Assembly: GCA_025655595.1 (NCBI GenBank)
Contig: JAHXIO010000003.1
Span: forward strand, 1 to 64,000
Reading direction: 5' to 3'
Length of the DNA: 64,000 nucleotides
From: Candidatus Thiodiazotropha sp. (ex Monitilora ramsayi)
GTDB lineage: Bacteria; Pseudomonadota; Gammaproteobacteria; Chromatiales; Chromatiaceae
Every line of letters starts with the position of its first letter. Position 1 is the stretch's first letter. The notes beneath the pieces are model-generated. The model worked only from the letters and a program-made list of their open reading frames with translations, searched no databases and had not been told where the DNA came from. This document shows positions 16,053 to 23,340 of this stretch, one piece after another. Made by a program: the position numbers and the translations under genes.

Positions 16053-17717
16053 ATGAAGGCATCTGACCTGATGGTGAAGTGTTTAGAAAATGAAGGTATT
16101 GAATATATCTTTGGTGTGCCGGGGGAGGAGAATGCCGACTTTATGATGTCGCTTGAGCAGTCGGACAAGATAAAGTTCATCCTGACGCGGCATGAACAGG
16201 GCGCGGCGTTCATGGCGGAAATCTACGGCCGGCTGACGGGTAATCCGGCCGCTTGCCTGGGTACGCTGGGACCCGGTGCCACCAATCTCATTACCGGGGT
16301 GGCGGATGCCAATATGGACCGCGCTCCAATCCTGGTACTGACGGGGCAGGGATCTACAGCCCGTCTGCATAAAGAGTCGCATCAGATCATGGATGTGGTG
16401 GAGATGTTCAATCCCGTTACCAAGTGGGCGACCAGTATCTACAACGCAGTCACCATACCAGAAGTTGTTCGCAAAGCCGTTCGTCTGGCCCGCTCGGAAA
16501 AGCCGGGTGCTGTCCATATCGAACTGCCGGAAGATATCGCCAAGCATCAAGTCGATGCGGAGCCGCTTGAACCCCGCCGGTTTCGACGCTCGGTGGCGGA
16601 CGACAAGATAGCCGATCAAGCCTTCGAGTTGATCGCTAATGCTAAGAGACCGGTCATCATCGCCGGTAACGGTGCCATTCGACGGCGTGCAGCCAAACAA
16701 CTGCGGATCTTTTGTGAGAAGACGGGTGTGGGTGTATTGAGTACCTTTATGGCCAAGGGTGCTGTCGATATGGATGCCGACTATTGTCTATATACCATCG
16801 GGCTTGGTAGCAAGGATTATCCGACGTTGGCCATCGACGAGGCTGACTTGGTGATTACATTGGGTTTCGATATGGTCGAATACCATCCGAAGCTATGGAA
16901 TCCTCACAAGAGCAAGACCATCATTCATGCGGATTTTCTACCTGCCGAGATCGATGAATACTACCATCCCAAGGTGGAGCTGGTTGGTGATCTTGCGCAT
17001 ACCCTATGGATGTTGAATGAGCGTTTGACAAGCCGCGGCATACCCTACTTTGATCTGGCTCAACAGGCTGAGACGCGGCGATTAATGCAGGAGGAACTGG
17101 CTGAGCACGCCGAAGACGATACCGATGGGTCGATCCGCCCACAGAAGATGCTCTGGGATATCCGCAAGGTGCTCGGAGAGGAGGATATTGTCCTGTCCGA
17201 TGTCGGTGCCCACAAAATGTGGATCGCACGTCATTACCATTGCCATGAGCCAAATACCTGCCTGATCCCGAATGGTTTCTGTTCTATGGGGTTTGCACTG
17301 CCCGGTGCTATCGCCGCAAGCCTGGTCATGCCGGAACGGCGGATACTCGGTATCTGCGGTGATGCGGGATTTTTGATGAATGTGCAGGAGATGGAGACGG
17401 CGAAACGCCTCAACAGTAACCTGGTGATGCTGGTGTGGGAGGATCATGCCTACGGGCTCATCGCCTGGAAGCAGGAGAACGAATTCGGTCGTCACACTGA
17501 TCTGGCATTCAACAACCCGGACTGGATGCAGTTGGCAAATGCATTTGGCTGGCACGGCTTTCGAGTCGAGCAGAGTAAACAATTCGCCGACACTTTGGAG
17601 ACGGCGTTCAGGCAGCAGGGGCCCAGTCTGGTCGTCGTGCCTGTCGACTACCGGGAGAACATGGCATTGACAAGACGCCTCGGCGAGATGACCGAACCCT
17701 GTCCTGTCGCCAGCTGA
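16053..17717 (+). CDS. Acetolactate synthase-like thiamine-diphosphate enzyme
   Basis: A 554-residue enzyme of the large-subunit acetolactate synthase family. The N-terminal Pyr domain has EGIEYIFGVPGEENADFMMS near residues 14-33 and HEQGAAFMAEIYGRLTG. The C-terminal PP domain has the diphosphate-binding motif GDAGFLMNVQEMETAKRLN near 435-453. The family joins two pyruvates to acetolactate, but related carboligases exist. No small regulatory subunit gene follows, so this may be a stand-alone or catabolic type rather than IlvB. The ATG follows GGAGA. The next gene, 41 bp downstream, is a glutamate-synthase-like membrane enzyme, probably in the same operon. Confidence 0.85.
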   Translation: MKASDLMVKCLENEGIEYIFGVPGEENADFMMSLEQSDKIKFILTRHEQGAAFMAEIYGRLTGNPAACLGTLGPGATNLITGVADANMDRAPILVLTGQGSTARLHKESHQIMDVVEMFNPVTKWATSIYNAVTIPEVVRKAVRLARSEKPGAVHIELPEDIAKHQVDAEPLEPRRFRRSVADDKIADQAFELIANAKRPVIIAGNGAIRRRAAKQLRIFCEKTGVGVLSTFMAKGAVDMDADYCLYTIGLGSKDYPTLAIDEADLVITLGFDMVEYHPKLWNPHKSKTIIHADFLPAEIDEYYHPKVELVGDLAHTLWMLNERLTSRGIPYFDLAQQAETRRLMQEELAEHAEDDTDGSIRPQKMLWDIRKVLGEEDIVLSDVGAHKMWIARHYHCHEPNTCLIPNGFCSMGFALPGAIAASLVMPERRILGICGDAGFLMNVQEMETAKRLNSNLVMLVWEDHAYGLIAWKQENEFGRHTDLAFNNPDWMQLANAFGWHGFRVEQSKQFADTLETAFRQQGPSLVVVPVDYRENMALTRRLGEMTEPCPVAS

Positions 17718-17758
17718 GCATGGCTTCACTAAGTTTCACGTAATCTGGAGAGATACTC

Positions 17759-19270
17759 ATGATGACAGCCGTGACAGAAAGCTGGGTTTTTACCTTGCTC
17801 GAGGCGCTATCGGTATTATTTATATTCCTGATAGGACTGGGGCTTCTCACCGTCATCGTTCTCTATATCATTGATGTCACCCAGACTCAGCAGACGATCA
17901 GGCGCAACTATCCGGTGATTGGCCGCTTCCGCTACTTCTTTGAGCATATGGGGGAGTTTTTCCGTCAATACTTTTTCGCCATGGATCGTGAGGAGATGCC
18001 GTTCAACCGTGCCGAGAGATCCTGGGCCTACCGTGCCGCAAAAGATGAGAACAATACAATCGCCTTCGGTTCGACGCGAGACCTTCGTCCTGCCGGCTCC
18101 GTCCTGTTCGTCAACTGCCCCTATCCAACCTTGGGGGAGGACGCAGTACCTGCGAGAGAGGTTATCGTCGGACCGCAGTGCGCCAAGCCCTATGCGACCG
18201 ACTCCCTGATCAATATTTCCGGTATGAGCTTTGGCGCTTTGTCGGTACCGGCGGTACGTGCACTCTCCAACGGGGCAAGCAAGGCCGGCTGCTGGATGAA
18301 TACCGGAGAGGGGGGACTCTCTCCCTATCACCTCGAAGGCGGTGCGGATCTGGTTTTCCAGATCGGTACCGCGAAATTCGGTGTGCGTGACGAAGCGGGC
18401 AATCTGTCCGACGCAAAACTCGAGGAGATCGCAGCGCATGAATCCGTTCGCATGTTCGAGATCAAGCTCAGTCAGGGGGCCAAACCCGGAAAGGGGGGGA
18501 TACTGCCGGGTGCCAAGGTGACTGAGGAGATCGCCCGGATCCGTGGCATCAAAGTGGGTCAGGATGCTCTCAGCCCCAACCGCCATCCCGATATCAACAA
18601 CGCTGACGAACTGTTGGACATGATTGAACGGATACGCCGCGTCACCGGCAAACCGGTGGGTTTCAAAACGGTGGTCGGCGCCTACGGCTGGTTGGAGACG
18701 CTGTTTGAAACAATCAATCGAAGGGGCAAGGAGAGTGCACCCGATTTTATTACCGTGGACGGCGCTGACGGGGGCACAGGTGCAGCACCCATGGCCTTGA
18801 TGGACTATGTGGGACTGCCACTCAATGAGAGTCTGCCGATGATGATCGACATGTTGTGCCGATACAATCTCAGGGATCGGGTCAAGGTCATCTGCTCGGG
18901 TAAGCTGATTACGCCCGCAGGCGTTGCATGGGCCCTGGCGGTCGGTGCGGATTTCGTTACCTCTGCCAGGGGGTTCATGTTTGCACTGGGCTGTATTCAG
19001 GCGCTCCAGTGCAACAAGAACACTTGCCCAACCGGTATCACAACTCATAATCCCAAACTGCAGCGTGGACTCGTCTCCAAGGACAAGGCGGAACGTGTGG
19101 CCAACTATGTCAAAAACATGAACTACGAAGTCGGGCTGCTGGCGCACTCCTGTGGCGTCAGGGAGCCGCGTGAATTGAAACGCTTTCATGCACGTATCGT
19201 CATGGAGAATGGTAAATCAGTACCACTTGATGAACTCTATCCGCCAGTCGTGCCGAATGCAGGTGTTTAG
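17759..19270 (+). CDS. FMN-binding glutamate-synthase-family protein, membrane-anchored
   Basis: A 503-residue protein with an N-terminal transmembrane helix (residues 17-40, ALSVLFIFLIGLGLLTVIVL) and a GltB-type FMN barrel: SLINISGMSFGALSVPAVRALSNGA near 142-166, LSQGAKPGKGGILPG near 236-250, FITVDGADGGTGAAP near 328-342 and CIQALQCNKNTCPTGITTHNP near 418-438, with Cys that could hold an FeS cluster. It lacks the glutaminase domain of true GltB, so ammonia-dependent or unrelated chemistry is possible. Gene pairs of this type with acetolactate-synthase-like enzymes recur in proteobacteria. The TAG stop overlaps the first bases of the repeat element at 19269. Confidence 0.85.
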   Translation: MMTAVTESWVFTLLEALSVLFIFLIGLGLLTVIVLYIIDVTQTQQTIRRNYPVIGRFRYFFEHMGEFFRQYFFAMDREEMPFNRAERSWAYRAAKDENNTIAFGSTRDLRPAGSVLFVNCPYPTLGEDAVPAREVIVGPQCAKPYATDSLINISGMSFGALSVPAVRALSNGASKAGCWMNTGEGGLSPYHLEGGADLVFQIGTAKFGVRDEAGNLSDAKLEEIAAHESVRMFEIKLSQGAKPGKGGILPGAKVTEEIARIRGIKVGQDALSPNRHPDINNADELLDMIERIRRVTGKPVGFKTVVGAYGWLETLFETINRRGKESAPDFITVDGADGGTGAAPMALMDYVGLPLNESLPMMIDMLCRYNLRDRVKVICSGKLITPAGVAWALAVGADFVTSARGFMFALGCIQALQCNKNTCPTGITTHNPKLQRGLVSKDKAERVANYVKNMNYEVGLLAHSCGVREPRELKRFHARIVMENGKSVPLDELYPPVVPNAGV

Positions 19271-19562
19271 GGCCTGTTAACACTAATCCAATCGGCTCTG
19301 TTGCGCCTGAAAACGTGCCAATCAAGGCGCGAGGAGAGAGGTTTGGTGATTCCAAATGAGCGACGAGCAACACCGAGTGGCGCTTTTTCAGGCACACCCC
19401 AAGGGCACTTCCTTCGGGGCGCAACCCGAAGGGCTGGGGCTGTTTTTCTACCCAGCGGCGTTATCATTCGCTCATTTAGCACGGCTAAACCTCGCTCATT
19501 CTGCCTTGCTGGGCAAAAAAACAGCTCCAGCAGAGCCGATTGGATTAGTGTTAACAGGCCCT
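19269..19562. repeat. Structured palindromic repeat element, copy 1 (294 bp)
   Basis: Bounded by perfect 32-bp inverted repeats starting AGGGCCTGTTAACACTAATC. Inside are further stems: GCCTGAAAA...TTTTTCAGGC (about 19307-19396), TTTGG/CCAAA, and CCCAGC (19451-19456) with GCTGGG (19508-19513). It is flanked by TA on both sides when the ends are taken as GGGCC/GGCCC. Compared with copy 2 at 38453 it carries two extra segments of 27 and 24 bp; the first contains its own hairpin, the second duplicates CGCTCATT. No transposase is encoded. It resembles a MITE or a large REP-like unit. Confidence 0.85.
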
Positions 19563-19775
19563 AGTACGATCTCTGTGCTCGGATTCCGTTTGGTTAGTCA
19601 GACTGGATATTGCCTCTTCTCTGTAGCGATATGTAAGGAGTGCTATAAAACTGTTTGGGTATTGTGTCCCCGCTGTTAATGAATATTGATCTTTCTTCTC
19701 TTTAATTGATGTTGAAACCAGCGCTTTCCCGGTTTCAATACTCAACTCATGATTAGAGACAAAGGAGAAATCAAT

Positions 19776-20240
19776 ATGAAAACCCTCACTCCCAATTGGC
19801 TTAGGTTAGCCATGCCGATGGCGGCACTTTTCGCGCTGCCACTCACTCTCAGCGCGGAGACGATTACCGGAAAGATCAACGGTCACGAGTGTGCCCACCA
19901 TGGGGCCAGCTGCCCCGTGGAAAAACTCGATCCGCATATTGCCCTCGAATCCGATTTTGTGCTGATGCTGGACAATGGTGATTACGCCTTCCTGCCGAAC
20001 CTGAGCCGGGACATCAAAGTCAGGTATGTGCTGGATACCGTTCAGATTGAAGGGAAGAAGCATCCGCGGTTCAATTCGATCAAGGTCGATATCTTTCGTG
20101 TTAAACAGGGTGACAAGTTCGTCACCGTATGGACACAAAAGCAGGCTGACTTTGAATACAAGGCGCTATACGAGGATGGATACGCCTGGCCGGGCCAACA
20201 GGTTGAGCCTTTGAACCGGCATGATAAGCCGGCAAGTTGA
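19776..20240 (+). CDS. Secreted protein of unknown function with Cys/His motif
   Basis: A 154-residue protein from the ATG at 19776, which follows AAAGGAGAAA; the upstream in-frame ATG at 19749 would bury that site. A signal peptide ends near SAE (about residue 28). The mature part starts ETITGKINGHECAHHGASCP, with two cysteines and a HH pair in a spacing that could bind metal, followed by beta-rich sequence (DFVLMLDNGDYAFLPNL; KVRYVLDTVQIEGKKHP). I do not recognise the family. It stands alone between the repeat element and the convergent ribE gene. A periplasmic metal or haem-binding role is only a guess. Confidence 0.7.
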   Translation: MKTLTPNWLRLAMPMAALFALPLTLSAETITGKINGHECAHHGASCPVEKLDPHIALESDFVLMLDNGDYAFLPNLSRDIKVRYVLDTVQIEGKKHPRFNSIKVDIFRVKQGDKFVTVWTQKQADFEYKALYEDGYAWPGQQVEPLNRHDKPAS

Positions 20241-20259
20241 ATCAGACGTATTACGATTG

Positions 20260-20288
20260 CATCAGCTCCTGATACACAGGAGCTGATG
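20260..20288. terminator. Hairpin between convergent genes
   Basis: CATCAGCTCCT (20260-20270) and AGGAGCTGATG (20278-20288) form a perfect 11-bp stem with a 7-nt loop. It lies between the stops of the secreted protein and of ribE, 20 and 47 bp away. No T-run follows on either strand, so its efficiency as an intrinsic terminator is uncertain. Confidence 0.5.
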
Positions 20289-20334
20289 TTGGCTATTGAA
20301 GAGACCCTGGGCTATGCGCTCAGGAATTGACACG

Positions 20335-20949
20335 CTATTGCGTGATCATTCCTGGGAGGATGCGCTCCACCGTATCGACGATCGCCTGAGTTTGAGGGTC
20401 GATCTCGATATTGATACGGTCACCGGGGTTTCGGCTACCGATATTGGTGCGTTCGAGAGTCTCCGGAATCAGGTTGACATCGAACTCATTCCCGTCGACC
20501 TCGCCGATTGTGAGGCTGATCCCGTCAATGCCGATATAGCCCTTGGTGAAGAGGTACTTACGCCAGTCTGCGGGGAGTTTGAAACGGACCTTGTGATTAT
20601 TCGGTGTTCTTGATACGTCGACCACCACTGCAGTGCAGAGTATATGACCGGACATGGCATGACCGCCGATCTCATCGCCAAAGCGGGCCGCACGCTCATA
20701 GTTCACGTGATCACCTGCCATCAGTTCGCCCAGATTGGTGGCTCGCAGAGTCTCCTGCATCAGATCGAAATCGACCAGGTCCCCATTGATGCAGGTAACC
20801 GTAAGACAGCAGCCGTTATGGGCGACGGAGGCACCGGGTTCAAGGCCTGCCAGCGCCGTCTCCGGGAGGCGGATTCGATGGGTGCGGAAATTCTCCTTTT
20901 CGATAATCGCTACGACTTCTGCGGTACCTTGGACGATGCCTGTGAACAT
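20335..20949 (-). CDS. ribE: Riboflavin synthase
   Basis: A 204-residue enzyme that converts two 6,7-dimethyl-8-ribityllumazines to riboflavin. The start [12 protein letters not shown] is diagnostic. Two lumazine-binding halves are visible: [13 protein letters not shown] near 38-50 with NLGEL and [11 protein letters not shown] near 92-102, and [12 protein letters not shown] near 139-150 with [11 protein letters not shown] near 160-170. It aligns closely in order with E. coli RibC/RibE, the stand-alone type not linked to other rib genes. No FMN riboswitch was seen upstream; the 129-bp gap to the ABC gene shows nothing clear. Confidence 0.95.
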   Translation of the reverse strand: MFTGIVQGTAEVVAIIEKENFRTHRIRLPETALAGLEPGASVAHNGCCLTVTCINGDLVDFDLMQETLRATNLGELMAGDHVNYERAARFGDEIGGHAMSGHILCTAVVVDVSRTPNNHKVRFKLPADWRKYLFTKGYIGIDGISLTIGEVDGNEFDVNLIPETLERTNIGSRNPGDRINIEIDPQTQAIVDTVERILPGMITQ

Positions 20950-21078
20950 TATGCTAATTACCCGTCTTTACAATCTGAGTGATGTTTCTGGTTGATTGAT
21001 GTGATTTGTTGTCTGAGTCGACGTCTGGTGCTTGCGCGCTGGTGGTGGTGCGGCAGATCCACACTATCCAAGTTTTCA

Positions 21079-22902
21079 TTACGCGTTGCTGGTCTGCTCC
21101 TGACGTCCGTAGAGGCTGGTGTAGAGACCGTTATTCTCCAACAGCTCTTCGTGTCGTCCCTCTTCGACAACCCGGCCGTCTTCAAACACCAACACACGAT
21201 CGGCCTGTTTCACGGCACTTAGCCTGTGGGCGATGATAATGGTGGTGCGTCCCTTGAGGAAGGTCTGCAAGGCATTATGCAGGTCCCCTTCGGTGGTGGT
21301 GTCGAGGGCTGAGGTAGCCTCGTCGAGAATCACTACGCTGGGATCGGTCAGTACCATGCGTGCGATGGCCAGGCGTTGGCGTTGACCGCCTGAGAGCCGC
21401 ACTCCAAAGCGACCGATCAGGGTCTCAAGTCCTTCATCCAACGCCTCAACAGTCTCTTTCAGCTGAGCGATTTCCAATGCTTGCCAAAGCCTGCTGTCGT
21501 CAATCTCCCTACCCAGTGTAAGATTGATACGCACGCTGTCGTTGAGGAGGGCAGGGTGCTGCAAAACAGTAGCTACATGGTCGCGAACCACGTCCATACC
21601 GATCTCCTCCACAGGCACATCGTCGAACAGAACACGTCCAGATTTGTATGGATAGAGACCGAGGATGATCTGCACCAGGGTGGTCTTACCACCACCGCTG
21701 GCGCCGACAAATGCAACCTTCTCCCCGGCCTTGATCTCAAGATTCACACCATCGAGTACGCTGGGGCCGTCGCCATAGGCGAATTCGAGATTCTCCAGCC
21801 GCAGGCTGACGGTAGACTTTTCTGAGAAAGGGTTTTTAAGGTGGGGATAAGCGGGCTCCAGGTCGACCCGTAGAAGATCATTGATACGACCCAGGGCCGC
21901 CTGGGCTGCGTTGTAGGCATACTGAATATTCAGTACCTCCTGCACCGGACCCATCATGAACCAGAGATAGGCGTAGACGCCGAGCATCTCACCGATGGTC
22001 AGGTCTGACCAGAGCACCATGAACATGCTGACGGCGCGAAAGATATCGAAGCCGAAGAGGAAGATCATGAAGGAGAGGCGATTGGCTGCGTCACTTTTCC
22101 AGGTAAAGGCGGCTGAATGGTGCCGAATATGGTTGGCCTTATCGATGATGCGGCGGATGTAGTGGCGTTCCCGGTTGCTGGCGCGTATCTGCTGGATTGC
22201 ATCGAGGGTCTCTTCCAGTGACTCCTGAAAGGCCTGAAAGGCTGAATTTTCCCGTTTCTTAAGCTGCTTGACCTTACGTCCGAAGACGGTGGTGAAGTAG
22301 ATCACGATTGGATTTAGAAAGAGGATGAATAGAGCCAGTGCCCAGTTGATCCAGAGTAGTACCACTGCAGTACCAATAATACTGAGGGCGGCCACCAGAA
22401 ATTTACTGGTTGTGATGCTGACAAAGTTATCCACTGCTTCCAGGTCGGTGACCAGGTGAGAGGCGACAGTGCCGCTGCCCATGGTCTCGTAAGAGGACAT
22501 GGAGATACGTTCCAGCCTGCGCAGCAGGTCACGTCGGATATGGTAGATCACGTCCTTTGCGATTCGGGTGAACTGCCATGTCTGCCAGACACCGAAGATC
22601 AGGGCCAGAAAACGGAGCACCAGGGTAAGTACCAGTACCGCCATAATATAGAGCACCGGTCCGTGCCAGGTCTCTGGAAACAAGCTGTTCATCAACCCTA
22701 CAGCTCTACCTGGCTGACCAAGCAGCACTTCATCCACCAACAGGGGGATAAGCAAGGGGACAGGTACGGCGGCCATGGCGCCCAGAATGGCGATCAAGTT
22801 GGCGGCGATCAGCTCACGACGGTGCTGAAACACCATCTGGGTCAGTTCGTTCCAGCTGTATTCGCGGTTTCGTAGGTCCCGCGAAGATGAATCACTACTC
22901 AT
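21079..22902 (-). CDS. ABC transporter, fused permease and ATPase (MsbA-like exporter)
   Basis: A 607-residue half-transporter that should work as a homodimer. Residues about 30-320 hold six transmembrane helices, including LIAILGAMAAVPVPLLIPLLVDEVL. The ATPase domain has Walker A GASGGGKTT near 392-400, Q-loop VLQHPALLNDS, signature LSGGQRQRLAIARM, Walker B VVILDEATSALDT and switch histidine IIIAHRLS. The closest general type is lipid or drug exporters such as MsbA; the substrate is not readable. Its start overlaps the end of the small secreted-protein gene at 22895 by 8 bp, which suggests a functional link. Confidence 0.88.
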   Translation of the reverse strand: MSSDSSSRDLRNREYSWNELTQMVFQHRRELIAANLIAILGAMAAVPVPLLIPLLVDEVLLGQPGRAVGLMNSLFPETWHGPVLYIMAVLVLTLVLRFLALIFGVWQTWQFTRIAKDVIYHIRRDLLRRLERISMSSYETMGSGTVASHLVTDLEAVDNFVSITTSKFLVAALSIIGTAVVLLWINWALALFILFLNPIVIYFTTVFGRKVKQLKKRENSAFQAFQESLEETLDAIQQIRASNRERHYIRRIIDKANHIRHHSAAFTWKSDAANRLSFMIFLFGFDIFRAVSMFMVLWSDLTIGEMLGVYAYLWFMMGPVQEVLNIQYAYNAAQAALGRINDLLRVDLEPAYPHLKNPFSEKSTVSLRLENLEFAYGDGPSVLDGVNLEIKAGEKVAFVGASGGGKTTLVQIILGLYPYKSGRVLFDDVPVEEIGMDVVRDHVATVLQHPALLNDSVRINLTLGREIDDSRLWQALEIAQLKETVEALDEGLETLIGRFGVRLSGGQRQRLAIARMVLTDPSVVILDEATSALDTTTEGDLHNALQTFLKGRTTIIIAHRLSAVKQADRVLVFEDGRVVEEGRHEELLENNGLYTSLYGRQEQTSNA

Positions 22903-23269
22903 GACAACGGCGTCTGGCCTTTAGGTGGCGTAGGGCCTCGATACGACGTTGCGCATCCCGAATACGGGCGTATTCTGTATATTCCGCTGCCCCTGAGTAG
23001 GCCAGGTAGCTCCATGCGCCTGGCGCCCAGAGGGTGCCGGCCCAGATTGAGGCGCCGTGGTAGGGGTCGTTATAAAAGCCCGGCTTGACACTATAGGTCT
23101 GACGGAGCAGGGAAGTGAGCTGCAGCTCCATTTCACTGCAGGTCAGCTGGTCATCCCCCTCTTCGAATAGAGGCGTGACCGGTTGGGGATAGAGGCTTGG
23201 CCCGGCTGTCAAAGCAGATGATAGCAGCAGGCATGACAGTGTGAGCGTTGTAACAAGTGTCTGTCCCAT
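22895..23269 (-). CDS. Small secreted protein upstream of ABC exporter, unknown
   Basis: A 124-residue protein with a signal peptide (cleavage near LTAGPS, about residue 22). The mature region has two cysteines (one in LTCSEMELQL, one four residues from the end), an aromatic Gly-rich stretch (NDPYHGASIWAGTLWAPGAWSYLAYSG) that may be membrane-associating, and a basic helical tail. AGGAGT precedes the ATG. Stop and ABC-exporter start overlap by 8 bp. No family recognised. Confidence 0.65.
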   Translation of the reverse strand: MGQTLVTTLTLSCLLLSSALTAGPSLYPQPVTPLFEEGDDQLTCSEMELQLTSLLRQTYSVKPGFYNDPYHGASIWAGTLWAPGAWSYLAYSGAAEYTEYARIRDAQRRIEALRHLKARRRCHE

Positions 23270-23340
23270 GGTGATATGACTCCTGACGGCCGGATTCGTG
23301 TCACTCCTTTAGCATAGATGAACAAAGAGTGTGAAGCCCG

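Noticed and set aside
16083-16700. 205-codon frame antisense to the acetolactate-synthase-like gene
   Set aside because: Overlaps strongly conserved thiamine-enzyme coding sequence and matches nothing recognisable.
17816-19189. 457-codon open frame antisense to the glutamate-synthase-like gene
   Set aside because: It is a shadow: the sense frame has full family motifs and the antisense product shows no domain, low-complexity His/Arg content and no ribosome-binding site.
19301-19564. 87-codon frame in repeat copy 1 and a homologous 72-codon frame in copy 2
   Set aside because: The frame stays open despite 27- and 24-bp insertions, but it begins at TTG without a ribosome-binding site, the reverse strand is also open, and base changes follow stem pairing rather than codon positions. 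Better read as structure than as protein.
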